A stretch of 64,000 bases of DNA from Promethearchaeota archaeon (lineage in GTDB: Archaea > Asgardarchaeota > Lokiarchaeia > Sigyniarchaeales > SOKP01). The DNA lies in assembly GCA_016839585.1 (NCBI GenBank), contig JAEOTZ010000017.1, positions 34,973 through 98,972 of the forward strand, in the 5' to 3' direction. Every line of letters starts with the position of its first letter. Position 1 is the first letter of the stretch. The position numbers and the translations under genes are program-made. This document shows positions 55,748 through 64,000 of the stretch, in pieces. The notes beneath the pieces were generated by a model. It ran no database searches and was not told where the DNA came from. It saw only the letters and a program-made list of their open reading frames with translations.

Positions 55748-56076
55748 CTTTGTTTACTTACTCGTTCTTAGCTAATTATTTAAACTTAGAAATTATTTTT
55801 AAATTGATATTTTTTTATTCTTTTATGTTATATCATTCCGCACATTTTTCTTCCTTCGCGGAATTAAAATACAATTTAACTAAATTAATATTTGTGTGTA
55901 AAAAATTTTACAATTTTTAGATATAAAATTTCTTGCCTATTTTATTTTCTATTATGATACGTAGATATCATATATATACGACAATTATGAAGAGATACAA
56001 TAAAAAACGACTTAATTAACTAACTTATATGATTAAATAATTTGAATTTTATAGTATGGTTAATTACTAAGAAAAA
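55748..56076. other. intergenic region with two inverted repeats
   Basis: ATTCCGC and GCGGAAT (55835-55841 and 55858-55864) form a GC-rich 7-bp stem with a 16-nt loop. TATGATA and TATCATA (55953-55959 and 55966-55972) form a second palindrome. No gene is supported. They may be a terminator and an operator. Confidence 0.4.
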
Positions 56077-56703
56077 ATGGAAACCTTATTAGAAACTGTA
56101 GAACAATTAAAAAAGAGTGAAGTAGAGGCATTAATAAAAACGCGTATAAATGAATTCAGTGATATCAAACATGGTTCTATTAATGATATTTTTAAAGAAT
56201 TATGTTTCTGTATAATGACTGCGAATTGTGGAGCTGAAAAATGCATTGAAATTCATGAAAAAATTAATAAGGGATTCTTAAATCTTTCTCAACTTCAATT
56301 AGCAGAGAGATTTAAAGATTTAGGGTATAGATTTCCAAATGTGCGCTCCAAATTTATTGTAGAAGCCAGGAAGAAAATGAAAAATCTAAATAAGATAATT
56401 AGATTAAATAATGATGAGATTGAACTAAGAGAATGGCTCGTTAAAAATATAAAAGGAATTGGATATAAAGAAGGAAGTCATTTTCTTAGAAATATAGGCT
56501 ATAAAAATCTAGCAATTATCGATTTTCATATTCTGGATCTCTTAGATCAACACGAATTAATTGAAAAACCAAAAGTATTAACTAAAAAAATATATCTTGA
56601 TATTGAAAATCTATTAAAAAGAATAGCAAAAGAATTAAACCTAAATTTATCTGAATTAGATTTATTTCTGTGGTATTTAGAAACAGGTAAAATACTCAAA
56701 TAA
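56077..56703 (+). CDS. 8-oxoguanine DNA glycosylase/lyase, Ogg2-type
   Basis: The 208-residue protein has the compact HhH-GPD fold of archaeal Ogg2. The hairpin GIGYKEGSHFLRNIG carries the catalytic Lys, NLAIIDFHIL the catalytic Asp, and the end LDLFLWYLETGKILK is typical of the family. It should remove 8-oxoguanine and nick the strand by beta-elimination. Length is normal. It is encoded alone. Confidence 0.88.
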   Translation: METLLETVEQLKKSEVEALIKTRINEFSDIKHGSINDIFKELCFCIMTANCGAEKCIEIHEKINKGFLNLSQLQLAERFKDLGYRFPNVRSKFIVEARKKMKNLNKIIRLNNDEIELREWLVKNIKGIGYKEGSHFLRNIGYKNLAIIDFHILDLLDQHELIEKPKVLTKKIYLDIENLLKRIAKELNLNLSELDLFLWYLETGKILK

Positions 56704-56752
56704 TTTATGTGGGCTTAATTTAAAAAAGCATAAAAGGATAAAATTTATTTAA

Positions 56753-57016
56753 TTATTCTTCAAGGTCGATAGTCAAAAATTCTTCATCAGAATTTTTCAA
56801 CTTTTTCATTAACTGTCTTGCGCCATAATCATTAAGTAATAGTTCTAATAAGTTTTTATAAAGAGCTTCAAGATTATCTAAACCCATTTTACAAAAAGCA
56901 TCATCATCGCATGAAATCTTTAGGATTTGGTATAATCCTTTTATGGATTCCTTGATATTTTCGAAATTTTTGTCCGCTTTGGTCTGCATTTTTACTACAA
57001 AATTCATACTTTCCAT
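56753..57016 (-). CDS. small helical hypothetical protein
   Basis: The 87-residue acidic helical protein (NFENIKESIKGLYQILKI, DNLEALYKNLLELLLND) is preceded by an operator-like region with repeated TGATCA motifs. No family is recognised. The position suggests it is the gene controlled from that region. Confidence 0.55.
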   Translation of the reverse strand: MESMNFVVKMQTKADKNFENIKESIKGLYQILKISCDDDAFCKMGLDNLEALYKNLLELLLNDYGARQLMKKLKNSDEEFLTIDLEE

Positions 57017-57176
57017 TTTTTATAACACCTCAAATAATGATAATTAATATGCATATTTAAATATGATCATTTTTATGATCATTTCTCGACGGGGTGCTTA
57101 TGTGAATCGACGAAATGTGTACATGATGAGTCATATATTGCTGAAAATCATAAAGGAAGAAATGTGAGATTTTAAT

Positions 57177-57223
57177 AATTGTCAAGTATTAGTTATAATG
57201 ATCGCAGAATATGATCATTATAA
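57177..57223. repeat. 47-bp degenerate direct repeat with palindrome, copy 1
   Basis: It starts aattgtcaagtattag and contains ATAATGATC and GATCATTAT as 9-bp perfect inverted arms around a short spacer. Copy 2 begins 82 bp to the right. It looks like a regulator binding site. Confidence 0.5.
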
Positions 57224-57258
57224 TGGTTATTAATCAAAAAAAGATGATGGATATGGGT

Positions 57259-57305
57259 AATTGTCAAGAATTAGTAATAAGGATCACTAAAAACGATCAT
57301 TATTT
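57259..57305. repeat. 47-bp degenerate direct repeat with palindrome, copy 2
   Basis: It starts aattgtcaagaattag and keeps gatcattatt at its end, but the left arm is changed to ataaggatc. It aligns to copy 1 without gaps over most of its length. Confidence 0.5.
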
Positions 57306-57429
57306 CCTGTTTGAGTCACTAAAATAAGTAAGATTTACCAAATGATTTAAAATTCGAACTAAGATATTTAACTACTATAAATTGAAAAATGAATAATTTT
57401 AAAATAAATTAAAATAAAAAAAATTAAGA

Positions 57430-58155
57430 TTAAAATTTGTGGCCACAGGCAGTACAAAATGTGGCGTCTGCTTTATCAATTTTTGTACCACATTCGGGAC
57501 AAAAGCGAGCAACCTTAGCTTCTTCAGGAATTGGAGTTGGAGTGGGAGCAGGTGTTTTTGCCACAGGAACTGGTTTCTCTACTTGAGGAATAGCTTTTGG
57601 CTTACTAATAACTTCTTCTCTACCAATCGCCTTACCTATAATTGCTCCTAAAAGCGCTAATCCACCTCCAATAAATGGGGCAATAACCGCAAAACCGGGA
57701 TTATAATCATAATCGTTCCAAAAACTAATATGGTAGGGTGCCCCTTGGTTAGACCAATAAGCTCCAACACCTATCTCTACACCTGCTATAAAAATAATTG
57801 CCCCTATAATAAGAAGAATACCTAAAGCAATCCATGAACCAGGTGTTTCTTTTCCTCTATGAGTAAGAGCTGAGACAAACAATATAATTGTACATACAGT
57901 TAATAATATTGTAGCAATAATTCCAGGAATAACATATCCAGGAATAACTTCCCCTGTAAATGGTTCTGCAAAAAAACCAGTTTCGGAGCCATAAGCTCCA
58001 CCAGTTATTAGCATAAAACCTGTCATCCAAACAAATGAATGATATATTCCATGAGCTTCATATGCTGCAGGAGTAAAAAGACCGATTGCAACAAGGATGG
58101 CGCCAATAAATGGGCATAACCAAATAAAATCTCTAGCCTCTGCCATAATATTCAC
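57430..58155 (-). CDS. 4TM membrane protein with C-terminal zinc ribbon, copy 1 of 4
   Basis: The 241-residue protein has four helices (about 8-34, 75-98, 106-132, 153-175), a Pro-rich linker (KTPAPTPTPIP) and a zinc ribbon with CPEC and CTAC pairs (FCPECGTKIDKADATFC). The start is ATG at 58155 (MNIMAEA) or 58146. It is about 80 percent identical by eye to copy 2. The function is unknown; a short cytoplasmic ribbon on a four-helix domain could recruit partners. Confidence 0.8.
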   Translation of the reverse strand: MNIMAEARDFIWLCPFIGAILVAIGLFTPAAYEAHGIYHSFVWMTGFMLITGGAYGSETGFFAEPFTGEVIPGYVIPGIIATILLTVCTIILFVSALTHRGKETPGSWIALGILLIIGAIIFIAGVEIGVGAYWSNQGAPYHISFWNDYDYNPGFAVIAPFIGGGLALLGAIIGKAIGREEVISKPKAIPQVEKPVPVAKTPAPTPTPIPEEAKVARFCPECGTKIDKADATFCTACGHKF

Positions 58156-58439
58156 CTTATTTATTTTCTACTTTTTTGTTAGATTTCCTTAAATTTTTAG
58201 ATTTGATATATAATATAATACTGTGATATTTAATATTATATTTAATTATTTTCCTTTAGAATTCATTTAACAGAGCTTTTGATTAAAGCTAGCACTTTTT
58301 AGTTGATAATTTTTATCCATAACCAAGGTTTAAATATATTTTCAATTTTGATAAAAAACAATGAAATCAAATCTAACTAAGATATTTAACTACTAAAATT
58401 TAAAAAATGAAATAAATTAAAATAAAAAAAATTTTAAGA

Positions 58440-59165
58440 TTAAAATTTGTGACCACAAACTGAACAAAATGTGGCATCTGCTTGTTCTATTTTTGTGCCA
58501 CATTCGGAGCAAAAGCGAACAACCTTAGCTTCTTCAGTAGGAGGAGTTGGAGTGGGAGCAGGTGTTTTTGCCACAGGAACTGGTTTCTCTACTTGAGGAA
58601 CAGCTTTTGGTTTAGCAATACTTTCTGGTCTACCAATCGCTTTACCTACAATTGCTCCTAAAAGCGTCAATCCACCTCCAATAAATGGCGCAATAACCGC
58701 GAAACCGGGATTAAAATCCCAATCGGTCCAAAAACTAATATGTTCTGTGGCTCCTTCGTTATACCAATAAGTTGCAAAACCTATCTCTACACCTGCTATA
58801 AAATAGATTGCCCCTGCAATAAGAAGGATACCTAAAGCAATCCATGATTTAGGAATTTCTTTTTTTCTATGAGTAAGGGATGATACGAACAATATAATTG
58901 TACATATTGTTAAAAATATTGTGGCAATAATTCCAGGAATAATATATCCAGGAATAACAGTTCCCCCCATTGGTTCGGCAAAGAAACCAGTTTCGGGGTC
59001 AGACGGTCCACCAGTTACTAGCGTAAAACCTGTCATCCAAATAAATGTTGAAATTATTCCATAAGTTTCATATGCTGCAGGAGTAAAAAGACCGATTGCA
59101 ACAAGGATGGCGCCAATAAATGGGCATAACCAAATAAAATCTCTAGCCTCTGCCATAATATTCAC
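58440..59165 (-). CDS. 4TM membrane protein with C-terminal zinc ribbon, copy 2 of 4
   Basis: The 241-residue paralogue arose by the 1010-bp tandem duplication. The first 34 residues are nearly the same as in copy 1. The loops after TM1 and between TM3 and TM4 differ most, so the outer loops may have diverged. The zinc ribbon is FCSECGTKIEQADATFC, with a second CSVC pair in FCSVCGHKF. Confidence 0.8.
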   Translation of the reverse strand: MNIMAEARDFIWLCPFIGAILVAIGLFTPAAYETYGIISTFIWMTGFTLVTGGPSDPETGFFAEPMGGTVIPGYIIPGIIATIFLTICTIILFVSSLTHRKKEIPKSWIALGILLIAGAIYFIAGVEIGFATYWYNEGATEHISFWTDWDFNPGFAVIAPFIGGGLTLLGAIVGKAIGRPESIAKPKAVPQVEKPVPVAKTPAPTPTPPTEEAKVVRFCSECGTKIEQADATFCSVCGHKF

Positions 59166-59361
59166 CTTATTTATTTTATACTTTTATGTTAGATTTCTTT
59201 AAATTTTTAGATTTGATATATAATATAATACTGTGATATTTAATATTATATTTTTTATCTTTTAGAATTCATTTAAGTCATCTTAATATGAGTTTAGAAT
59301 TTATATGTAAAATTTCAAAACGAAATCAAAAATAAATGAAAAAAAAAATAAAAATATTGGT

Positions 59362-60084
59362 TCAGCGAGGAAATTCAAATCCACAACTAGAACAATATTT
59401 ACTTTCACTGTACGTTATTTTTTGACCACATTCGGGACAATAATTAAAAACTTTAGGTTTTTTAGTCATTGAGTGTTCAAAAGTAGGAATAGCTTTTTCT
59501 TTAATTGGATATACTTCTCTTTTTGATACATATTTGCTTATACCTGCCCCAACAATAGCTAAAACTCCGGTTAAAAAAGGGGCGATTATACCAAAACCAG
59601 GTTCATAAACATCCCAATAGTCACTTATAACATAACCATCAGGTGGTAATTGGGAGATTACCCATTTTAAATAATTCCTCGTAGTAACGTGTATTCCAAT
59701 CATATAAATTATTGCTGCTATAAATATCAATATTCCCATACCAAGCCACATGTTTTCAAATTCTTTTGAATTTCTTCTTCCAATTCTTATACTATTCGCC
59801 GAGATAATCAGCATAATTGAGGCAATTAAAATTATTATCGCACTGAATATACCCGATAAAAATATTGGTATCATATATTCTGCAGGTTTTTCATTAAAAA
59901 AAAAATCAGTTTCTGGACTATATCCATATATCTCAGTATGAAATAATCCCCACATCCAATGATATTCACTAATACCCATTTGAGTAGCATAAGCCGAAGG
60001 AGTAAAAAATGATATAAGTAATAAAATTCCACCAATTAAAGGTATGGTCCAAATATAGTCTTTAATATCTGCTATTTTATTCAC
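59362..60084 (-). CDS. 4TM membrane protein with C-terminal zinc ribbon, copy 3 of 4
   Basis: This is an older 240-residue paralogue (MNKIADIKDYIWTIPLIGG) with the same layout: four helices, then YCPECGQKITYSESKYC and CSSCGFEF. Its linker is Lys-rich rather than Pro-rich. It ends 196 bp below the start of copy 2, and its start lies 21 bp after the stop of copy 4, so copies 3 and 4 are probably co-transcribed. Confidence 0.8.
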   Translation of the reverse strand: MNKIADIKDYIWTIPLIGGILLLISFFTPSAYATQMGISEYHWMWGLFHTEIYGYSPETDFFFNEKPAEYMIPIFLSGIFSAIIILIASIMLIISANSIRIGRRNSKEFENMWLGMGILIFIAAIIYMIGIHVTTRNYLKWVISQLPPDGYVISDYWDVYEPGFGIIAPFLTGVLAIVGAGISKYVSKREVYPIKEKAIPTFEHSMTKKPKVFNYCPECGQKITYSESKYCSSCGFEFPR

Positions 60085-60105
60085 CTAGTTTTTTTAGTAT
60101 TAATA

Positions 60106-60813
60106 CTAAAATTTAAAGCCACAACTAGGACAAAAGGTTACCCCTTCTTGTTCAATTTTTTGTCCACATTGAGGGCAAAATCTTAGTGCAGTAGGTTTTT
60201 CCTTTAGGGGTTCCTTCTCCCCTATAGTCTCTTTTTTAGGCTCGCGTATTCCAGCTTTTTCTTTGAGATAATAATAATATAAAGCTACTCCAATAAAACC
60301 CATAGTTGCTCCGATGAATGGAGATATAATTCCAAAGTTTACATCAAACCAATCCCAAAATTTTTCACCAGCTACTACAGACTCTAAACCAGCAATATAA
60401 GGCCAATCTGCGCCGATTAACCATATAATCGGCCCAATTAGAAGTAAAGCTGCTCCTATTGATGACATTACAATAATATTTGTATTAAATTCAGTTCTTC
60501 TCTTACTTTGAACCCCTCCTATAATAAGGGCTACAATACCAATTGTGATAATTATAGTGCAGACCAATGAAAGTAATAAAAAAGGGCCATTTTCTGTTAT
60601 CCCACTTTCCGTAGCAGAGTAGGGTCCATAAGAAGTTGAGATTGTGGTAAAGCCCCAAATCCAATAGTACCAGTCTAAAGAAACAGGTCCATAATACCCA
60701 TAGCCACTTTGTGTCCAGTATGCTACTGGAGCTAGAAATGTAATGATTCCTAAAACAGCTCCAATAATTGGAAATACCCAAAGATAGTCTTTAATATCCG
60801 CCATTAAATTCAC
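60106..60813 (-). CDS. 4TM membrane protein with C-terminal zinc ribbon, copy 4 of 4
   Basis: The 235-residue protein is the most upstream and most different member (MNLMADIKDYLWVFPIIGAV), with a Tyr/Gly-rich first outer loop. The ribbon is FCPQCGQKIEQEGVTFC and CPSCGFKF. The first gene of the array, it follows a long leader region with a 22-bp palindrome at 60923. Confidence 0.8.
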   Translation of the reverse strand: MNLMADIKDYLWVFPIIGAVLGIITFLAPVAYWTQSGYGYYGPVSLDWYYWIWGFTTISTSYGPYSATESGITENGPFLLLSLVCTIIITIGIVALIIGGVQSKRRTEFNTNIIVMSSIGAALLLIGPIIWLIGADWPYIAGLESVVAGEKFWDWFDVNFGIISPFIGATMGFIGVALYYYYLKEKAGIREPKKETIGEKEPLKEKPTALRFCPQCGQKIEQEGVTFCPSCGFKF

Positions 60814-60922
60814 CTTCTTTATCTTAATTTTTATGTTAGATTTCTTTTAATTTTGATATTTGATAGATGATATCATATATTTGTATTTAATTTTTTTCAT
60901 TCTTTTTTAGTTTGACTTACTA

Positions 60923-60944
60923 TTTTTCTTGAGCTCAAGAAAAA
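60923..60944. promoter_or_regulatory. 22-bp perfect palindrome
   Basis: TTTTTCTTGAG and CTCAAGAAAAA abut without a spacer, 110 bp upstream of the first zinc-ribbon gene (minus strand). The TCTTGA half-site also occurs at 40063. It suits a homodimeric repressor site. Confidence 0.5.
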
Positions 60945-61006
60945 CTAAGAATTTAGATATGAGCATATAAAAACTATTAATGGAAATTTTAAGAGATAAA
61001 ATAAAT

Positions 61007-61156
61007 AAAAGGTGGGGTGATAATAGAATTTTTTTTTAGGAAAAACGGATTTTTTCCAGTTATATGTATTTTATGTACTTACTCTGTAGATAATGTGATT
61101 ATTAACTTTTTCAGTACATTGTATACTCGATCGTCTATATATCACCCCTTTTTTAA
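61007..61156. ncRNA. possible structured non-coding RNA
   Basis: GGGGTGATA (61014-61022) and TATCACCCC (61140-61148) would close a stem that G-U and A-U pairs could extend. Inside are a hairpin GGAAAAA/TTTTTCC near 61039-61055 and arms ATGTACT/AGTACAT, giving a three-way junction shape. A T-run follows TATCACCCC, as in archaeal terminators. The strand is not certain. No known RNA family is recognised. Confidence 0.3.
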
Positions 61157-61200
61157 AGGAAATGATATTTTTTCGGCATTAAAATAATAAGACAAAAGTG

Positions 61201-61209
61201 TATATAAAA
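61201..61209 (+). promoter_or_regulatory. TATA box upstream of the SDR remnant
   Basis: TATATAAAA after gtg is a strong archaeal TATA box about 75 bp before the ATG at 61281. Confidence 0.5.
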
Positions 61210-61280
61210 GTTTTCCTTGGCATATACTTTTTATAGTTTTAACTAATTATTATTCAATATTAATCAAATTCCAACTTTGA

Positions 61281-62176
61281 ATGACAAATGAATTTAATAT
61301 GTTATTAAAAGATAAAAATATAGTAATTATGGGTTCTGGAAGGGGAATTGGAAAATATATCGCACTTCTATGCGCGGAAGAGGGAGCCAATATTGGATTA
61401 ACATCTCGAACATTAGCAGAATTAAATAAGGTTAAGCGCGGAATAGAATCTTTAGGAACTGACGTAAAAATATCTATTAAAACAGGAGATATAAGGATGT
61501 AGAAGATATTTTTAAACATTTTTACGATGAACTTGGTTTATTAAATGGCGTAATAGCGAATGCGGGTTGGCGTACTGACGCAAAGCCTTCTCTAGCATTA
61601 GATATTAATACAATTCCTAAAACACTTGATGTAAATATACTTGGAGTTTATTTTACATTTAGAGGGTCTTATCCATATTTAAAAAAAGATGATAGACAAG
61701 ATAAAGCCAGATTTATAATTACGGGTAGTCAGCATTATGGGTCTGTTGTACCCTTATATTTAGCTTACACAGCATCTAAATATGCAATAGTTGGCTTAAT
61801 GGACTCACTATCGAAGGAATTTAAAAGAGAAAATATCATATTTAATATGGTCTTACCCATAAGAACCGATACACGATTAACACGGGGAATTTTAGCTGAA
61901 AATGGAAACAAACCAGATGGATTTTTGAATCCATAGGATATAAGTGATTACTATTTGTTTCTTTTAACGAAAGATAGCAATAGGATAAATAATGAATTAT
62001 TAAGAATATCAAATTTTCAACATGTAAAAAAAATCATATCTGAAGCTCCCATTGAACAAAAGGATAATATAAATATTTTTATGGAATATCTTCAAGAAGA
62101 AGCTCCGAAATTATTTCAAGATATTAAGAAATTACAGAAATTTGTAGAATTCTTATTAATTCGAAAGAAAAAGTAA
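61281..62176 (+). pseudogene. short-chain dehydrogenase/reductase gene broken by a frameshift and an in-frame stop
   Basis: The first 73 codons encode an SDR start with the NAD(P)-binding motif GSGRGIGKYIALL. At 61493-61500 the frame is lost: the continuation in the second frame reads DVEDIFKHFYDELG, GVIANAGW, ITGSQHYG, then Y-T-A-S-K (the catalytic YxxxK). A TAG at 61934-61936 interrupts this frame after DGFLNP. The rest runs to 62176 with a helical tail. With one frameshift plus one stop, the gene is most likely dead, though its promoter still looks good and sequencing error cannot be excluded. Confidence 0.8.
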
Positions 62177-62200
62177 AAAAAATTTATTTATATAATAATT

Positions 62201-63310
62201 TTAAATTTTCCATTGTCCTTCTTCATAAATAACTTTTCCATCAGCAATAACTTTTGACCCTGGCAACTTCATATCTTTCAAAATGTCCCAATGTATTGCA
62301 CTTTTATTTTTTGAACCGGATTCTTCAGGACCTAATCCAAGTGCACAATGCATTGTGCCACCCATTTTTTCATCGAATAGCATGTTCTTTGTGAAATTTT
62401 GAATCCCATAGTTTGTTCCAATAGCAAATTCTCCTAATATATCAGCATTTTGTATCTTCAAAATTTCTTGTAGTAATTCTTCTCCCTTCTCAGCAGTTGC
62501 TTTAATTACTTTTCCATCTTTGAATTCTAAGTAAATATTCTCTATTTCTTGACCACTATATATCCCGGGAAATGTAAACCTAATATGTCCATTAACTGAA
62601 TCCTCTACAGGTCCAGTAAATACTTCTCCATCTGGTAAATTATTTTGACCAGAACAATTTATCCATTTTCTTCCTTTTACTGATAGTGTCAAATCGGTAT
62701 CTTCTCCAATTACATGAATTTTCTCTGTTTCATTCAAATAATTAACAATCTTTTCTTGCTCTTGGTCTATTTTAGTCCATTCACTAACAGGGTCTTCTTT
62801 ATCTAATAATAAAGCCTTTTCTACAAAGTCAAAATAAGAAAACAAGCCCATTTTTGCTTCTTGTGCTAAAGATTGACAAGGATAAGGAGCAATCACCCAG
62901 TTAAATTCTCCTTTAGAATATCTTTCATTCATAATACTCATTATTTCAAAACGTCCTGGTGCGCTTTGCATTTTTGCCATCTTTTTAGGATCAACAGATG
63001 CATGTTTATAAGGATTATAATCACCTAATATTTGTATCATACCATCAAACTCCTTAAATACGATCTTTTGGATATTATCAACATAAACAAGTTGTTTTTC
63101 TGACGCGTATTTAAAGAATAATTCTTGAGTTCCTTCTATTGTTGACAAAAGAAGGCTATGTCCTCCAGCTTTGAGTATTTCAGCATATATAGCTAGAATA
63201 AAATCTTTTGCAAGAGTTGGTCCCGCAACGAATATTCTATCTCCCTCTTTAACTTTAATGGAGTAATTTACTACTAATTTTGCAAGTTTCTCATAAAATG
63301 TATTTATCAT
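62201..63310 (-). CDS. M29-family aminopeptidase (aminopeptidase T-like)
   Basis: The 369-residue protein resembles M29 metallo-aminopeptidases. Candidate metal-site regions include GEDTDLTLSVKGRKW, GEVFTGPVEDSVNG, EFAIGTNYGIQ, MHCALGLG and AIHWDILKDM. It should cleave N-terminal residues from peptides in the cytoplasm. Length is normal for the family. It lies next to a partial tandem copy on the same strand. Confidence 0.85.
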   Translation of the reverse strand: MINTFYEKLAKLVVNYSIKVKEGDRIFVAGPTLAKDFILAIYAEILKAGGHSLLLSTIEGTQELFFKYASEKQLVYVDNIQKIVFKEFDGMIQILGDYNPYKHASVDPKKMAKMQSAPGRFEIMSIMNERYSKGEFNWVIAPYPCQSLAQEAKMGLFSYFDFVEKALLLDKEDPVSEWTKIDQEQEKIVNYLNETEKIHVIGEDTDLTLSVKGRKWINCSGQNNLPDGEVFTGPVEDSVNGHIRFTFPGIYSGQEIENIYLEFKDGKVIKATAEKGEELLQEILKIQNADILGEFAIGTNYGIQNFTKNMLFDEKMGGTMHCALGLGPEESGSKNKSAIHWDILKDMKLPGSKVIADGKVIYEEGQWKI

Positions 63311-63444
63311 GATTATATTAAATTGATATTTGGATTTAAACTATTCTTATGAAAAATGGCAAGAAGAATGTAATTCTCTTTTAACTAAGAGCAATTAATC
63401 AAAATAAAAATAAAATAGAAAAAAATAGAAATAATAAGAGTCAA

Positions 63445-64000
63445 TTAGATTTTCCACTTACCTTCCTCATAAATTACCTTTCCATCAGCCAAAATCTTAG
63501 AGCCAGGTAATTTCATATCTTTTAAAATATCCCAATGTATCGCGCTTCTATTTTTTGAACCAGTGTCCTCAAAACCCAACCCTAATGCACAATGCATTGT
63601 GCCACCCATTTTTTCATCGAATAACATGTTCTTTGTGAATTTTTGAATCCCATAGTTCGTACCAATAGCAAATTCTCCTATTATATCGGCATTTTCAATC
63701 TTTAATATTTCTTGCAGTAGTTCTTCTCCCTTATCAGCAGTTCCTTTAATAACTTTTCCATCTTTAAATTCCAAAAATATATTTTCTATTTCCTTACCAA
63801 TATATATTCCTGGATAAGTAAATCTAATATGTCCATTGATGGAATCCTCGACAGGACCAGTAAATACTTCGCCATCAGGCAAATTTCTCTGCCCACAGCA
63901 ATTTTTCCAAGTTCTACCTTTTGTTGATAGGGTTAATTCTGTGTCTTCCCCCAATACTTGAATATTTTCAACCTTATTTAGATATTGAACAATTTTATCT
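63445..64000 (-). CDS. M29-family aminopeptidase, tandem copy, partial
   Basis: The C-terminal 184 residues of a second M29 aminopeptidase are visible and the frame runs off the right edge (DKIVQYLNKVENIQVLGED at the edge side). It is very similar to the copy at 62201, including MHCALGLG and AIHWDILKDM. The TTG at 63954 is internal and not the start. A tandem duplication is clear. Confidence 0.85.
   Translation of the reverse strand, partial: DKIVQYLNKVENIQVLGEDTELTLSTKGRTWKNCCGQRNLPDGEVFTGPVEDSINGHIRFTYPGIYIGKEIENIFLEFKDGKVIKGTADKGEELLQEILKIENADIIGEFAIGTNYGIQKFTKNMLFDEKMGGTMHCALGLGFEDTGSKNRSAIHWDILKDMKLPGSKILADGKVIYEEGKWKI

Larger units (their letters stand above)
57017..57429. other. operator-like repeat region
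   Basis: The 413-bp gap carries TATGATCATTT twice near 57062-57083 and a pair of about 47-bp direct repeats listed separately. The motif TGATCA is overrepresented by eye. No gene is supported. Confidence 0.45.
57358..59256. repeat. tandem duplication with 1010-bp period
   Basis: The segment that begins near 57358 (actaagatatttaactact) recurs near 58374, and both gene and upstream leader are matched through to about 58246 and 59256. The two coding sequences begin exactly 1010 bp apart. This is a young gene duplication. Confidence 0.8.
60814..61280. other. intergenic region with palindromes and a possible structured RNA
   Basis: This 467-bp gap lies between the divergent zinc-ribbon array and the SDR remnant. 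It contains a 10-bp palindrome ATGATATCAT (60867-60876), a 22-bp palindrome, a set of nested inverted repeats and a TATA box, listed separately where notable. Confidence 0.45.

Noticed and set aside
61934..61936. In-frame TAG read as pyrrolysine
   Set aside because: The gene also has a frameshift, and SDR enzymes are not known to use pyrrolysine; decay is simpler.
1..64000. tRNA or rRNA genes
   Set aside because: No stretch with a T-arm-like GTTCGA motif in a GC-rich cloverleaf context was seen; the few ttcgaa strings are in coding or AT-rich DNA.

Overview
The window is very AT-rich, gene-dense archaeal DNA. It encodes a ubiquitin-like conjugation set, several small GTPases fused to longin-like and roadblock-like domains, a TATA-binding protein, the ribosomal protein eL13, UPF0147, an archaeosortase and a stand-alone MtrH. 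That mix points to an Asgard archaeon, most likely of the Lokiarchaeia type. The assignment is inferred from gene content; no rRNA or tRNA gene was seen.

Layout. 1-8.9 kb holds the ubiquitin-like locus. A plus-strand run encodes a longin-GTPase, a JAMM protease, an E1-like and an E2-like protein. It converges on a minus-strand ubiquitin-like protein. On both sides lie three paralogous seven-helix membrane proteins ending in an eight-cysteine zinc finger, which are candidate membrane E3s. A nitroreductase and a decayed GTPase follow. 9-12 kb has small unknown proteins and a longin-Ras GTPase. 12.3-20.4 kb is a cell-surface island of beta-propeller proteins with signal peptides and C-terminal anchors, plus an LRR membrane protein. 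20.5-25.3 kb has a winged-helix regulator coupled to a 7TM-longin protein, a second longin-Ras GTPase, and a 7TM paralogue of the candidate E3s without a finger. 25.5-36.6 kb is mostly housekeeping and metabolic: PEP synthase, macro domain, TBP, archaeosortase, MtrH, AIR-synthase-like and LOG-like proteins. 33.4-43.5 kb interleaves three Rag/Arf-like GTPases and a roadblock protein with a nuclease and a truncated NrdD-like protein. 43.5-55.3 kb carries a secreted transglutaminase-like protein, a longin-winged-helix protein, another propeller protein, eL13, a Trm9-like methyltransferase and a giant transmembrane receptor-like protein with a cytoplasmic longin-winged-helix tail. 56-64 kb has an Ogg2-type glycosylase, an operator-like repeat region, a tandem array of four 4TM zinc-ribbon proteins, a possible structured RNA, a decayed SDR gene and two tandem M29 aminopeptidases.

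How it fits together. Three themes recur. First, a ubiquitin-like cascade is set beside candidate membrane-embedded zinc-finger E3s and a GTPase. Second, longin and roadblock modules are joined in turn to GTPases, winged helices, 7TM domains and an exported receptor, which suggests membrane-signal transduction. Third, secreted propeller proteins share a P-x(1-2)-E-L-x3-T C-terminal tail, and an archaeosortase in the same window could process them. Functional links between these parts are inference from proximity and domain content.
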